This document shows positions 45,634 to 56,100 of a DNA stretch of 64,000 bases, one piece after another; position 1 is the stretch's first letter, and the number at the start of each line of letters is the position of its first letter. The DNA comes from Stieleria varia. Lineage in GTDB: Bacteria; Planctomycetota; Planctomycetia; Pirellulales; Pirellulaceae. Under the pieces are notes generated by a model. That model saw only the letters and a program-made list of their open reading frames with translations. It ran no database searches and had not been told where the DNA came from. The stretch lies in NCBI RefSeq assembly GCF_038443385.1, contig NZ_CP151726.1, positions 310,001 through 374,000 on the forward strand. Direction: 5' to 3'. Position numbers and translations under genes: made by a program.

Positions 45634-46893
45634 TTGCCCATCCACATCGTGGTGATAGGAGCTGGGGCCGCCGGAATGGTCGCCGCTGCGCAGGCCGCCA
45701 AAAACGGAGCGAAGGTGACCTTGCTGGAGAAAAACTCCAAGACCGGGGTCAAGATCCTGATGTCCGGCGGGACACGCTGCAATTTGACCCACCAAACCGA
45801 CGCCAAAGGGATCGCCGCCGGATTTGGGGCAAATGGGCGTTTCTTGCAGCGCAGCGTGGGAGCATTTGGGCCTCGCGATGTCGTGCAGATGTTCAACGAT
45901 CTGGGCGTCGCGACCAAGGTGGAGTCCACCGGCAAGATCTTTCCCTCCAGCGACCGGGCGTTGGACGTCCGAAACGCACTGCAGCATGACGTGCTGCGAT
46001 CGGGAGTGGAGCTACGACTCAACTCGGGGGTCGAGCGAGTACAGCGGGACGGCGACGGTTGGTCGGTGATGACGGGCAGTGAAACCGTGTTCGCCGATCG
46101 ACTGATCGTGACTGCGGGCGGCCGCAGTTGGCCGAAATGCGGCACCAGCGGCGACGCCTATCAGTGGCTCTCGGATCTGGGACACACCATCGTCCCCACC
46201 CGCCCGGCCCTGGTGCCGTTGGTCGGTGGCCTGGCGTGGACCCATGACTTGTCAGGACTGACGCTGGAGGACTGTGAAGCCTTTGTTTATCGCTTGGACA
46301 AGCCGGGCGGATCGGCAGTCGGCAAACCGCTTGCCCGTCGTCGCAGCTCTTGGCTGTTCACCCACTTTGGTTTTTCCGGGCCTGTTCCGATGGATGTCAG
46401 TGGAACGCTCACCGCTGCTGACTCGTTGGCAGATGTCGGACTGCGCGTGGACTTGTTGCCCGATGTGACGGCAGACGAATTGACGCGGCAATTGAGCGAT
46501 CGCTCGGGTGGCCGCGGTCGACGCACGGCCTCGTCGATTCTGAGGGAGTGGTTGCCGCAACGATTGGCCGACGCGATCGCCACCCAGGTCGGTTACGACG
46601 GCATGCTGTCCGAGCTACCCAAACGCCACATGCAGCAGCTCGTCACCCACATCAAACAACTGCCGTTGCCCGTCAACGGAACACGCGGGTTTGCGAAAGC
46701 GGAGGTTACCGCGGGAGGTGTCTCGCTGGGCGAAGTCGATCCCAAGACCATGGCCAGTCGAATCGTTCCGGGACTCTATATCGCCGGCGAAGTCCTGGAT
46801 CTGGATGGCTGGATCGGCGGATACAATTTCCAAGCCGCTTTCAGCACCGGACGCGCCGCAGGCATTGCGGCAAGCCTGCGGGATGCCAGTTGA
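45634..46893 (+). CDS. HI0933/YhiN-family FAD-dependent oxidoreductase
   Basis: 419 aa from a TTG at 45634, the only start that keeps the FAD motif near the N-terminus (IHIVVIGAGAAGMVAAAQAAK). Family features: KTGVKILMSGGTRCNLTH, KVESTGKIFPSSDRA, LIVTAGGRSWPKCGTSGDAY, THFGFSGPVPMDVSG and the C-terminal LYIAGEVLDLDGWIGGYNFQAAFSTG. The physiological reaction of this family is not settled. It is followed by endonuclease III after 63 bp. Confidence 0.92.
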   Translation: MPIHIVVIGAGAAGMVAAAQAAKNGAKVTLLEKNSKTGVKILMSGGTRCNLTHQTDAKGIAAGFGANGRFLQRSVGAFGPRDVVQMFNDLGVATKVESTGKIFPSSDRALDVRNALQHDVLRSGVELRLNSGVERVQRDGDGWSVMTGSETVFADRLIVTAGGRSWPKCGTSGDAYQWLSDLGHTIVPTRPALVPLVGGLAWTHDLSGLTLEDCEAFVYRLDKPGGSAVGKPLARRRSSWLFTHFGFSGPVPMDVSGTLTAADSLADVGLRVDLLPDVTADELTRQLSDRSGGRGRRTASSILREWLPQRLADAIATQVGYDGMLSELPKRHMQQLVTHIKQLPLPVNGTRGFAKAEVTAGGVSLGEVDPKTMASRIVPGLYIAGEVLDLDGWIGGYNFQAAFSTGRAAGIAASLRDAS

Positions 46894-46956
46894 CACAGCG
46901 TTCGCGCGCCACAAACCTTTCGATTCATTCCCCGCTTGTCGACACCGTTGAGACCG

Positions 46957-47610
46957 ATGCGAAAACAACAGCGAGCCGACATCGTTCGAGATCGACTCGG
47001 CGAGCTTTATCCCGATCCTCCAATTCCGCTCGACCACGTCGACGATTTCACGTTGCTGGTCGCGGTCCTGCTGAGCGCTCAATGTACTGACAAAAAGGTC
47101 AACGAAGTCACACCGGAATTGTTTCGTGTCGCGGGTGACCCGAAACGAATGTACGAACTGGGTGAAGCACAGATCCTGGAGATCATTCGACCGCTGGGGT
47201 TGTCCAAGCAAAAGGCAAAGAACTTGGAGGGGTTGTCCAAACGGTTGCTCGATGACTTTGGTGGCCAAGTCCCCCGATCGTTTGAAGAGCTGGAGTCATT
47301 GCCCGGTGTCGGCCACAAGACAGCCAGCGTCGTGATGGCCCAAGCCTTTGGAGTGCCCGCGTTTCCCGTCGACACACACATTCATCGATTGGCACAGCGT
47401 TGGGGACTGACCAGCGGCAAAAGCGTGACGCAGACCGAAGCCGATTTGAAACGATTGTTTCCCGAGTCGAGCTGGAACGACTTGCATCTGCAGATCATCT
47501 ACTACGGACGCGAACACTGTACCGCACGAGGATGTGACGGCACGAAATGTGGCATCTGTCGCGAGCTGTACCCCAATCGTCGCAAGCCGCCGACCACTAA
47601 GAAAGCGTGA
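46957..47610 (+). CDS. nth: Endonuclease III (base excision repair DNA glycosylase/AP lyase)
   Basis: 217 aa from the ATG at 46957 (a TTG at 46936 is in frame). It removes oxidised pyrimidines and cuts the AP site. Motifs: LLVAVLLSAQCTDKKVN, helix-hairpin-helix ESLPGVGHKTASVV with the catalytic Lys in GHKTA, and FPVDTHIHRLAQRWG with the catalytic Asp. The C-terminal cluster reads HCTARGCDGTKCGICREL, that is C-x4-C-x4-C-x2-C; the fourth Cys of the usual C-x6-C-x2-C-x5-C is missing while an extra Cys is present, so the [4Fe-4S] site is non-canonical. Confidence 0.94.
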   Translation: MRKQQRADIVRDRLGELYPDPPIPLDHVDDFTLLVAVLLSAQCTDKKVNEVTPELFRVAGDPKRMYELGEAQILEIIRPLGLSKQKAKNLEGLSKRLLDDFGGQVPRSFEELESLPGVGHKTASVVMAQAFGVPAFPVDTHIHRLAQRWGLTSGKSVTQTEADLKRLFPESSWNDLHLQIIYYGREHCTARGCDGTKCGICRELYPNRRKPPTTKKA

Positions 47611-47660
47611 GCGGCGTCTGTTGTTGTGGGGCAAGCGAACGCCTCACCCCGTTTTGACCC

Positions 47661-47740
47661 GTAGCCGACAGGCGCAGGCGGAAGCGGCTCAGACTCCGCG
47701 GTGCAAGCCGTCTGGTAGCGGCTCCTACGCCTTCGGCTAC
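47661..47740. repeat. Imperfect inverted repeat after nth
   Basis: GTAGCCGACAGGCGCAGG at 47661-47678 pairs imperfectly (about 16 of 18) with CCTACGCCTTCGGCTAC ending at 47740. It lies between the nth stop and the larger palindrome at 47770. Confidence 0.6.
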
Positions 47741-47769
47741 TGCTGACTTTGTCGTGTTGCGTTATCTCT

Positions 47770-47849
47770 GTGAGCCGATGGCGCTAGCCGCGGGCCTCGA
47801 AGGGTTTGGTCAACACCATGAGGCCCGCGGCTAGCGCCTTGCGGCTCAC
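47770..47849. repeat. Large hairpin of the GTGAGCC/GCGCTAGCCG family
   Basis: Outer arms GTGAGCCG and CGGCTCAC (47770-47777, 47842-47849), inner perfect 19-bp arms starting GGCGCTAGCCG (47780-47798) and ending CGGCTAGCGCC (47820-47838), loop of 21 bases. It shares its outer and inner motifs with the nested palindrome at 43763-43997. Confidence 0.88.
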
Positions 47850-47899
47850 AAAGTTCGCAGTCTCCGATAGGCGAAGCCGGCGTTGGACTCGGCTGCGGC

Positions 47900-49030
47900 T
47901 CAGACGTTCTTCCAGGCTCGTTCGTCGGCGCTGGCCAGGACCGCGTCGCAGACGCGTTGGGTTTCCAATGCGCTTCGGAAACTCGGTTCAATCGGATCGC
48001 CGGTCTCCAGCGACTTCAGGAAGTCCGCGACTTGGTGGATGAAGGTGTGTTCGTAGCCGATGTTCAGACCGGGAACCCACCAGTTGCCCATGTAGGGCAT
48101 GTCGCCATCACTGATGTGAACGCTTCTCCAACCACGGACGATCGAGTCGTCGCTGTAGTCGAAATATTCCAAGCGGTGCAGATCGTGCAGGTCCCAGCGG
48201 ATGGATGCGTTTTCGCCGTTGATCTCAAATGTGTACAACGCCTTATGTCCACGTGCGTAACGAGTGGACTCGAACAGACCCAACGAGCCGTTGTCGAAGT
48301 GGCAGTGGAACAAACAGGCGTCATCGATCTTGACGGGTTTCTTCTCGCCGGTCTCTGCGTGCGTGCGTTCTTTGACGAACGTCTCAGTCATCGCTGAGAC
48401 ATCGGAGATGCTGCCGTTGAGCCAAATGGCGGTGTCGATGCAGTGCGCCAGCAAGTCGCCGGTGACGCCGCTACCGGCTGCCTCAGCATCCAGACGCCAC
48501 GTCGCCGCACCGCCTTGGGGAACGTCGGCGTTGATCGTCCAGTCTTGCAAGAAGTTCGCGCGGTAGTGAAAGATCCGCCCCAAGCGTCCTTCGTCGATCA
48601 ACTGCTTGGCCAACGTGACCGCAGGGACTCGGCGATAGTTGTACCAGACCATGTTGGCCACGCCGGCCTTTTCGACCGCTTGGCACATTTCCTCGCCGTC
48701 GGCAGTGTTCATCGCCAGCGGTTTTTCGCACAGCACCATCTTGCCTGCTTCGGCAGCCGCGATGGAGATTTCCTTATGCAGGTTGTTTGGTGTGCAGACG
48801 TCGATGGCATCGATATCGTCTCGTTTGATCAACTCGCGCCAGTCGGTTTCAACGCTTTCGTAACCCCATTGGTCGGCAAACGATTGAGCCTTGTCCTTGT
48901 TTCGCGCGCAAACGGCTTTCAGGACGGGCTTGTACTCCAGGTCAAAGAAATGGTTGGCTTGGCAGTAACCATTGCTGTGGGTACGGCCCATGAATCCGTA
49001 GCCGACCATGCCGATGTTGAGAGGTTTCAC
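47900..49030 (-). CDS. Gfo/Idh/MocA family oxidoreductase
   Basis: 376 aa, GTG start at 49030. The N-terminal Rossmann domain reads [19 protein letters not shown], and the family signature is [17 protein letters not shown], with the EKP lysine. [24 protein letters not shown] and the C-terminal alpha/beta domain ([16 protein letters not shown]) complete it. Members oxidise or epimerise sugars or inositols with NAD(P). It is the third gene of a minus-strand cluster (cupin, isomerase, dehydrogenase) for use of an unidentified sugar or polyol. Confidence 0.93.
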   Translation of the reverse strand: MKPLNIGMVGYGFMGRTHSNGYCQANHFFDLEYKPVLKAVCARNKDKAQSFADQWGYESVETDWRELIKRDDIDAIDVCTPNNLHKEISIAAAEAGKMVLCEKPLAMNTADGEEMCQAVEKAGVANMVWYNYRRVPAVTLAKQLIDEGRLGRIFHYRANFLQDWTINADVPQGGAATWRLDAEAAGSGVTGDLLAHCIDTAIWLNGSISDVSAMTETFVKERTHAETGEKKPVKIDDACLFHCHFDNGSLGLFESTRYARGHKALYTFEINGENASIRWDLHDLHRLEYFDYSDDSIVRGWRSVHISDGDMPYMGNWWVPGLNIGYEHTFIHQVADFLKSLETGDPIEPSFRSALETQRVCDAVLASADERAWKNV

Positions 49031-49078
49031 GAGTGCTTCTGGGGTTGGAGGGAAAGGTATTTGGAAGGTGCGATTGGC

Positions 49079-49104
49079 CCGGCCGCTGACGCGTCGCTGC
49101 TGAC
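49079..49104. repeat. Diverged copy of the 26-bp GCCGCTnACGCGTCGC repeat
   Basis: It reads CCGGCCGCTGACGCGTCGC and continues CTGCTGAC, the same element as at 43898-43923 and, inverted, at 43555-43580. It sits in the gap between two cluster genes. Confidence 0.7.
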
Positions 49105-49133
49105 AAGTTGAATCGACGGACTAAACGTTTGGA

Positions 49134-50144
49134 TCAAATCGAGTTGTCGCGGACTTTGATCATGGTGTCCAGGATCGTGTTCCACGTGCTTGGGTCCTCG
49201 AGTGTTTCGTTGGCAAACATACAGCCGTCCCAGCAGATGTGTTTGATTCCGCGTTCTTGGTAATCCTTGAGCCAATAACTGGCGCAACGAACGATGTCGA
49301 GTTTGCCGTTGGGGTCATCCGCTTGGCAGTGCTTGCCCGTCTTGTCGTGATCACCTGCGCCTTTGACATCGCCGTCGTTTTGGGCGACGTGAAAGTCGAT
49401 CGTCCAGGGACGCAGTTTGTCGGTCATGACTTCGTAGGCCGCATAGAACTCTTCTTCCGTGTAGCCTTCTTTCAACAAGGCGTGTTCGGGAGCGTTGTAG
49501 CCCATCAGGTAGAGGTAGGTGTGGGCAAGGTCGGCTTGAAAACCGAGCGACTGTGGCATGCCGACTTCCTCAAGCAAATCCAGCATGTCTTTCCAACTGT
49601 GCATCCCGGCCCAGCAGATTTCACCTTCGGCAGCCAAACGTTCGCCGTGATCGGCAGCGATCTTGGCTGCTTCGCGAAACGTGTTGGCGATCTTGGTCGT
49701 GTTGCCCTTGGCATCCTCACGCCATTTGTCCAAGCCGAACTCGGCGCTGTCGATGCGGATGCATCCGTATTCGCGGACGCCGTGATCGTTAAAGATTCCT
49801 GCGATACGGCAGGCCATCTTGACGGCCGAGAGGAATTTATCGACTTGTTCTTTGTCGCCCATGGCGGAGTCACCGATGGTGCCTGGCCAAACTGGTGCCA
49901 CCAACGAGCCGACTTTGAATCCTTTTGATTGGATCATGTCGGCGATCTTGCGAAGATCCTCATCGCTGGCTTCCGGGTCGGTGTGCGGCAGGAACAGGAA
50001 GTAGTCGATGCCGTCGAACTTCTGCCCGTTGACTTCCGCCGCAGCAGTCAAATCCAGCATCTGTTCCAGCCCGATCGGTGGCTCCTGGTCCGGTCCGTCG
50101 CCTTTACCAACCAGGCCGGGCCACATTGCGTTATGAATTTTCAT
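49134..50144 (-). CDS. Sugar phosphate isomerase/epimerase family protein (xylose isomerase-like TIM barrel)
   Basis: 336 aa from the ATG at 50144 ([15 protein letters not shown]); a longer frame is open to 50207. TIM-barrel features: [78 protein letters not shown] (metal-binding Asp and His), [11 protein letters not shown] (His) and the C-terminal [10 protein letters not shown]. Members isomerise or epimerise keto sugars or inosose. It lies 103 bp upstream of the Gfo/Idh/MocA gene. Confidence 0.87.
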   Translation of the reverse strand: MKIHNAMWPGLVGKGDGPDQEPPIGLEQMLDLTAAAEVNGQKFDGIDYFLFLPHTDPEASDEDLRKIADMIQSKGFKVGSLVAPVWPGTIGDSAMGDKEQVDKFLSAVKMACRIAGIFNDHGVREYGCIRIDSAEFGLDKWREDAKGNTTKIANTFREAAKIAADHGERLAAEGEICWAGMHSWKDMLDLLEEVGMPQSLGFQADLAHTYLYLMGYNAPEHALLKEGYTEEEFYAAYEVMTDKLRPWTIDFHVAQNDGDVKGAGDHDKTGKHCQADDPNGKLDIVRCASYWLKDYQERGIKHICWDGCMFANETLEDPSTWNTILDTMIKVRDNSI

Positions 50145-50271
50145 GGGGAGAGTTTCGTCGTTGGGGTGAGGATGATGGGAGGAGATGAACCGGAGCGTCG
50201 CCGACACGACGACAGATCGGGCGTTGTCGCCCGATCGTCAATGGGTTACCCGATGGGCGTTTCAGCCAAGA

Positions 50272-51522
50272 TCAGCTGCCGGCGGTCGGCAGGTCACTGT
50301 GAACGTTGGGGCCAAAGTATCGCAAGCCGACCAAGGGCTCCGTGCCCAGGTTTTCGATCTCGACACCGCCGGTCGCCGCTACGTGTGAAATGAACACTTC
50401 GTCGGTCGTGTTTTCGCCGAAGCGAATCATGGCCGGCGTTTGCAAATCCAGTTTGCCCATTCGCCCGCGTCCTTGGACCGTGATCCAACTACTGGCACCG
50501 GGATCTTTCAGCGTGCACTTGGCACCTGGATCGATGGTCAACTCTTTGGCACTGAATAACTGTTCGCCATCGACAGTTCCATAGACGATCCAGCGATCGG
50601 TGTATCCGTCGCCGCTGCGGTTTTCGTCGACGACGGGCTCCAGATAGTTGCTTTGTTTGAAGTGCGTATCGACGTTCTTGTCCCAGTCCAATTGTCCGAC
50701 GATGAAATCGAGATCCTGGTGTTTGTCTTCCGGCATGTCTTTGACCAGCAGTGACCAAGGCACGTAGCGGCCTTCAACGATCGACTGGTACATGCCGAAC
50801 ACGTCGCTGCCCCACTGGGGCTCGTAAGTGCACAGCGATCCGGGGGCGTGCAGCACGCCGGGCGGAATCAGCCAGCCGGTCCCACGTTTGAGGCGGTAAG
50901 CACGGCTGAGATCCAGCATGCCGTTGTCACCTTTGTTCCAATCTTCTAGACAGCGTCGGACGTCTTCTTTGGTCGTTCCCGGCTCCAACCCCATGAACGT
51001 GTAGGCAAAGTTGTTGTCGACGTTGTTCAGTTGCGGAGGAAAGTAGTAGCTTTCCGGCTTGCCTTCTTGGCCCACCAACGCGGCGTCTTCAAAGGACTGG
51101 TGCATGTGGTGTGGGATCGGTCCCATGTTGTCAAAGAATTTGCTGTACACAGGCCATCGATCGTACTTGCTGAAGATCGCTTCGCCGACCAAGTCCTTTC
51201 CGCGTTCGGCGACGGCATCGCGGAGCAAGAATTTCTGGCCTTCGAACAGGCAGAACGAGAGCCCCTCGTGCCACACACGGCCTTCGTTGGCTGCTTCGGT
51301 CGTGCTGCCGAACCAGCGTTCGTCGATGCCACCTCGGTCGGCACCAAAACGATAGTAGTCGTTGGGGTGCAACTTGATGCGTCGTCCCGGGTGCAGGAAG
51401 GAGCGTGGCACCCAGGTGGGAGTCAGCCGCAGCAAACCGTCGCCCGCGTTCATTGCCGATTCCAAGATTCCGGCGACACTATCGCCTTGCACCAATCCGT
51501 CGTCCAAGTTCACGTCAGTCAT
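50272..51522 (-). CDS. Cupin/type I phosphomannose isomerase-like protein of the sugar cluster
   Basis: 416 aa from the ATG at 51522 (MTDVNLDDGL); the frame is open to 51642. The sequence GPIPHHMHQSFEDAALVG gives a cupin metal site, and GTGWLIPPGVLHAPGSL a second His block, as in cupin-fold isomerases. A C-terminal cupin part is also present (LTIDPGAKCTLKDPGASSWITVQG). It is first in the minus-strand cluster and divergent from the epimerase-like gene, with 162 bp between. It is probably an isomerase or lyase of a sugar; substrate unknown. Confidence 0.75.
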   Translation of the reverse strand: MTDVNLDDGLVQGDSVAGILESAMNAGDGLLRLTPTWVPRSFLHPGRRIKLHPNDYYRFGADRGGIDERWFGSTTEAANEGRVWHEGLSFCLFEGQKFLLRDAVAERGKDLVGEAIFSKYDRWPVYSKFFDNMGPIPHHMHQSFEDAALVGQEGKPESYYFPPQLNNVDNNFAYTFMGLEPGTTKEDVRRCLEDWNKGDNGMLDLSRAYRLKRGTGWLIPPGVLHAPGSLCTYEPQWGSDVFGMYQSIVEGRYVPWSLLVKDMPEDKHQDLDFIVGQLDWDKNVDTHFKQSNYLEPVVDENRSGDGYTDRWIVYGTVDGEQLFSAKELTIDPGAKCTLKDPGASSWITVQGRGRMGKLDLQTPAMIRFGENTTDEVFISHVAATGGVEIENLGTEPLVGLRYFGPNVHSDLPTAGS

Positions 51523-51684
51523 GGTTTGCAAATATTCTGCATCAAATGGGTATTTGTGGGTGGGGAAAGTCCCCGCATGTTTTATTCGCTGGCAACCTGA
51601 GGTACAAGAACGGCAGCCCGGAGGTCGCTGAAATCGCGTCATTTCCTCCGCTCTCCATCATCCGTCATCTCCCATCAAACGACC
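51523..51684. promoter_or_regulatory. Divergent promoter region of the sugar cluster
   Basis: 162 bp between the cupin and DUF4432 genes, transcribed outward in both directions, so it should hold both promoters and any operator. No clear palindromic operator was identified by eye. Confidence 0.5.
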
Positions 51685-52860
51685 ATGTCCGAAATCGTCA
51701 CCGCTCGATCCCACGAGAATCGCGTCCAGAGCATCCGCTGGAACGATCAGTCCCCACTGACGATGGCCTTGGAGACTCGCCGCGGGATGATCCACTGTGA
51801 GCACGGCATTTTCGTGGGCGGCAAGGCCGATGGGGTGGAAGTGGTCCAGATCGACACAGGGGTCGCCAAGGTCATGGTGCTGCCGACACGTGGGATGTCC
51901 ATTTGGCAAATCGAGTGTGACGGTGTGCGTTTCGGGTGGAATTCACCCGTGGCGGGTCCCGTTCACCCATCGCTCGTCCCGATCAGCGAAAACTCCGGAC
52001 TGGGATGGCTGGATGGTTTCGACGAACTGGTGGTCCGCTGCGGACTAGAGAGCAATGGAGCCCCCCAGCACGATAGTGCCGGACACCTCGTATACCCTCT
52101 GCACGGTCGAATCGGAAATCTGCCCGCCGACTCGCTATCGATCGAGTACGACGAAGCGTCGGGGCGGTTGGAGCTGATCGGCGAAGTCTGCGAGTCTCGA
52201 CTTTTCTTTACCAACCTGCGTTTGCAAAGCCGACTGCGGGTCAACGCCGGGTCCGCCGATATCGAACTGCTAGACAACGTCACCAACGAGCGCAGCACCG
52301 CTGCAACGATGCAGTTGCTCTATCACATCAATGTCGGCAAGCCGGTGTTGGGCGAAAACGCCAAGCTGCTGGCTCCGCTGGAGGAACTTGCCCCCAAAGA
52401 CGACCGATCGGCTGCAGAGATCGACCAGTGGAATCAGTTCGGGCCGCCGGAATCGGGCTACGCCGAACGAGTCTACTTCGCCAAACTTCGTGGCGACGAT
52501 TGCAACGACACGTCTGTGATGTTGCACAATGCGGAGGCCAGCAGAGGACTGGCGGTGACGTACAACCTCGCCGGCTTGCCGAACTTTGTCCTTTGGAAGA
52601 ACACCGCCGATGAAGCCGATGGCTACGTCGCGGGACTCGAGCCGGCAACCAACTTTCCCAACACACGAGCCTTTGAAGAATCACAGTCGCGTGTGGTGAA
52701 ACTCAAGTCCGGTCAGACAGCAGCATTTCGCGTGACCATCCATCCGATCACGAGCAGCGAAGCGGTGACCGAGATGGAATCAAGAATCAAGAGCTTGGCG
52801 GGCGATCATTCACCAGAGATTCACTCGTCCCCCAAGTCGGGCTGGTCCGCCGGTGTGTAG
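51685..52860 (+). CDS. DUF4432 family protein (aldose 1-epimerase-like)
   Basis: 391 aa, ATG at 51685. The family pattern is present: GVEVVQIDTGVAKVMVLPTRGMSIWQIECDGVRFGWNSP, GWLDGFDELVVRCGLESNGAP, YPLHGRIGNLPAD (active-site His region) and LLYHINVGKPVLGENA. The galactose-mutarotase-like fold suggests anomer conversion of a sugar. Divergent from the isomerase/dehydrogenase genes and probably part of the same pathway. Confidence 0.88.
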   Translation: MSEIVTARSHENRVQSIRWNDQSPLTMALETRRGMIHCEHGIFVGGKADGVEVVQIDTGVAKVMVLPTRGMSIWQIECDGVRFGWNSPVAGPVHPSLVPISENSGLGWLDGFDELVVRCGLESNGAPQHDSAGHLVYPLHGRIGNLPADSLSIEYDEASGRLELIGEVCESRLFFTNLRLQSRLRVNAGSADIELLDNVTNERSTAATMQLLYHINVGKPVLGENAKLLAPLEELAPKDDRSAAEIDQWNQFGPPESGYAERVYFAKLRGDDCNDTSVMLHNAEASRGLAVTYNLAGLPNFVLWKNTADEADGYVAGLEPATNFPNTRAFEESQSRVVKLKSGQTAAFRVTIHPITSSEAVTEMESRIKSLAGDHSPEIHSSPKSGWSAGV

Positions 52861-53109
52861 CTGTAGCTCGACGCTCCAAGTCGTTGGCGACAAATCTTGA
52901 CTTGACGCCTAATAAACGGTCCCGCCAATCGTATTTTCCGATGGTGTGTTGCTGCTGAATTCCCGGCCTGCGGCCATTTTTGCACGCTATCAATGCGAAA
53001 ATCCGCCGTTTTTGGAAACGTTCGGCGTTGTCGATTCGTCATACTGAAATCGCGATATTGAGTATCGCGGCGTCAACTTGTCTGTTCTCCTCTGTCCCCT
53101 GACAGCTCC

Positions 53110-56100
53110 ATGAAACGTCTTTTTGTCCCCTTTCTGATCCTGGCAACTCTGTTGGTCGTCTATCGAACCCATACCGCGGCGGAACCACAGCAACCTCAGG
53201 AACAGCAATCTCAGGAACAGTGGACGCGGGTGAAAGACGCGATGAACCAAGGGCTGCCGAAAACGGCGATCGAGGAACTTGCACCGATCATCGAGCGTTC
53301 CAAAGCAGAATCAAAATTCGACGAGTGGATCCACGCCGTGACGCTTCAGATCACCCTGGAGTCGAACATCGAAGGCAACCAACCGGTCGAAAGGATCACG
53401 CGTTTGGAAAAGGCGATTGAGACCGCTCCGCCGGAAACCAAGGCCGTGATGAACACTCTGTTGGCCAATTGGTACTGGAATCACTTTCGACAAAACCGCT
53501 GGCGTTATCAACAACGAACCCAATCCAGTGGCGGCGGCAGTGATGACATCGAGACCTGGGACTTGCCCCGCATCTTGGCCAAAGTCGACGAAGTGTTCAC
53601 GACGGCACTGAGTGATAAAGCAGCACTGCAGCAGATCCCGATCGAACGTTTCGGCGAAGTCTTTGTCCCCGGCAACGTCAGCGACGCGTATCGGCCGACG
53701 CTGTTCGACGTGCTCGCTCACGACGCGTTGGAGTTCTACACAGCGGGAGAACAGGGGGGATCGAAATCACAGGATTACTTTGAGCCCGCCGCGGAAAGTC
53801 CGATCTTTTCCGACACCGCCGACTTCATCGCCTGGGAGCCCGAAACGACCGACGCGGACTCACCCACGCTGCGAGCGATTCGGCTGTATCAAGACCTGTT
53901 GCGATTTCATGAGTCCGATGAAGACGTCACAGCGTTTGCCGACAACGATCTTTCTCGCATCGTGCTGGCCAGCGCCAAAGCGGTCGGCGCTGAAAAACAA
54001 GATCGCTACCTCGCGTCGCTGCGTCGTTTGATCGAGCGATACGACGATCATCCCGTTTCAGCGCTCGCCCGACACTACCTAGCACAACAACATCACAACA
54101 ATGAAGACTTCGTCCTGGCACACGAGATCGCTTCGGTCGCGGTCGAGCGTTTCGCCGACAGCGTGGGCGGTCGTCGCTGCCACAATCTGATCCAACAGAT
54201 CGAAGCCAAGCAACTCGAAGTACGAACCGAACGCGTTTGGAACGGCGACCAGCCGGAGCTCCTGGTCGACTATCGCAACATCACCGAAGTCCACTTCAGA
54301 ATCGTGAGGTTTGATTTTGAAACTCACATTCAAAGCTCACAACGCGAGCCCCATTATGTCTACAACAATGAGTTACAGGAGTTATTGGCCCGCCCATTTC
54401 TCAAATCCTGGTCCGTCGAATTGCCTGCGACGGAGGACTACAAGGCACGAATCGAAACGCTGGAACCGCCCGCCGGGTTGCCGCCGGGATCGTACTTGTT
54501 GATCGCAAGCGGCAAGCAGGACTTTTCGCTGGACGAGAACCAGATCTCAGTGGTCGAGATCTGGGTCAGCGATTTGGCACTGGTCGTACGAACTTCATTC
54601 AACAGCACCGTGGTCAACGGATTTGTTTTGGATGCTCAGTCCGGTGAACCCATCCGGGGTGCTACGGTCGACGCATGGATTCGTCAGCGTGACGGACGTA
54701 GCACGCGGAGCATGTCGGTGCGAACCGATCAAAGCGGATTCTATGAGTTTCAACCGACCCCTCGTCAGCAACTGACGATCCATGCACGGCACCGCAATCA
54801 ATCGCTGTCGTCGGACAACGTGATTTCGGTGCGGGCGCGGCGTGACCAAGAAGAGCTCGTTCGCGCGACGAAATTCTTTACCGATCGCTCCATTTACCGC
54901 CCCGGTCAAACCATTCAGTACAAGGGCATCTGCCATTCGTACAACCAAGCCGACGGCGATTACAAGACATCGCCCAACATGCCGGTTACGGTTGCCCTGT
55001 TCGATGCCAACAACCAGGAAATCCATCGGCAAGAACATCGCTGCAATGCGTACGGCAGCTTCAGCGGCAGCTTCACCGCCCCGGCAGATCAACTCACCGG
55101 TCGCATGTCCATACGCGTCGTCAACGGTCCCAATGGACAAGCTCAGGTTTCCGTCGAACAGTACAAGCGGCCCCAGTTCAAGACAGAACTGGATGCACCG
55201 GAGGTCGCTGCAAAACTAAACGAACCTGTCGAGCTGACCGGACACGCCACCGCGTACAGCGGCGCACCGATGAACGGTGCGACCGTTTCCTATCGCGTGG
55301 TTCGCGAAGTTCGCTATCCCGGTTGGTGGTATTGGCGTTGCTGGTGGGCTCCACCGCTGGCCAACAGCCAAGAGATCTCGCACGGAACGACGGAAGTAGG
55401 CGATGACGGAACGTACAAGATCTCTTTCGTCGCCAAACCCGACGCCTCTGTCCCTTTGGAGAGCGAGCCCACATTCCGATACACGGTGTTTGCCGATGTG
55501 ACCGATACCACGGGCGAGACGCGATCGGATTCCAAGACCGTTCAAGTCGGCTACACGGCATTGGCGGCGACGCTGTCGACAGACTCATGGCTGGTCAGCG
55601 ATTCCGGCGTTCCGCTTCGCATCGCCACGAAAACACTGGACGGAGTCGGCCAAGCCGCCAGTGGTGAAATCAAAATCCATGTGGTCCAGCAACCCGAAGA
55701 AGTGATTCCGCCGCGATTGTTAGCGAGCAATCAGTACTACCGTGGCAACACGGAACCGGAGAAGCCCGATCCGTCCGTGCCCTCCTCGTGGGAACTCGGT
55801 GAACTGGTCGAAGAACTGTCGTTCGAAACCGACGCCGGTGGCAACGCCGAGTTGAAAACCAAGCCACTCGCCCCGGGAATCTACCGAGCGTTGCTGTCCA
55901 CCGAAGACCGATTTGGAAAGTCGGTTTCCGCCGTCGTTCAGTTCCACGTCTTCGATCCTGATGCGAAACAATTTTCAGCCAAGCTGCCCAGTAAGTTCTT
56001 GGTCAAAGACACGACGGTCCAACCGGGCGACACCTTGGTCGCGATCTGGGGCAGTGGGTACACCAAAGCCCGTGCGTACATCGAGATCGAACATGAAGGC

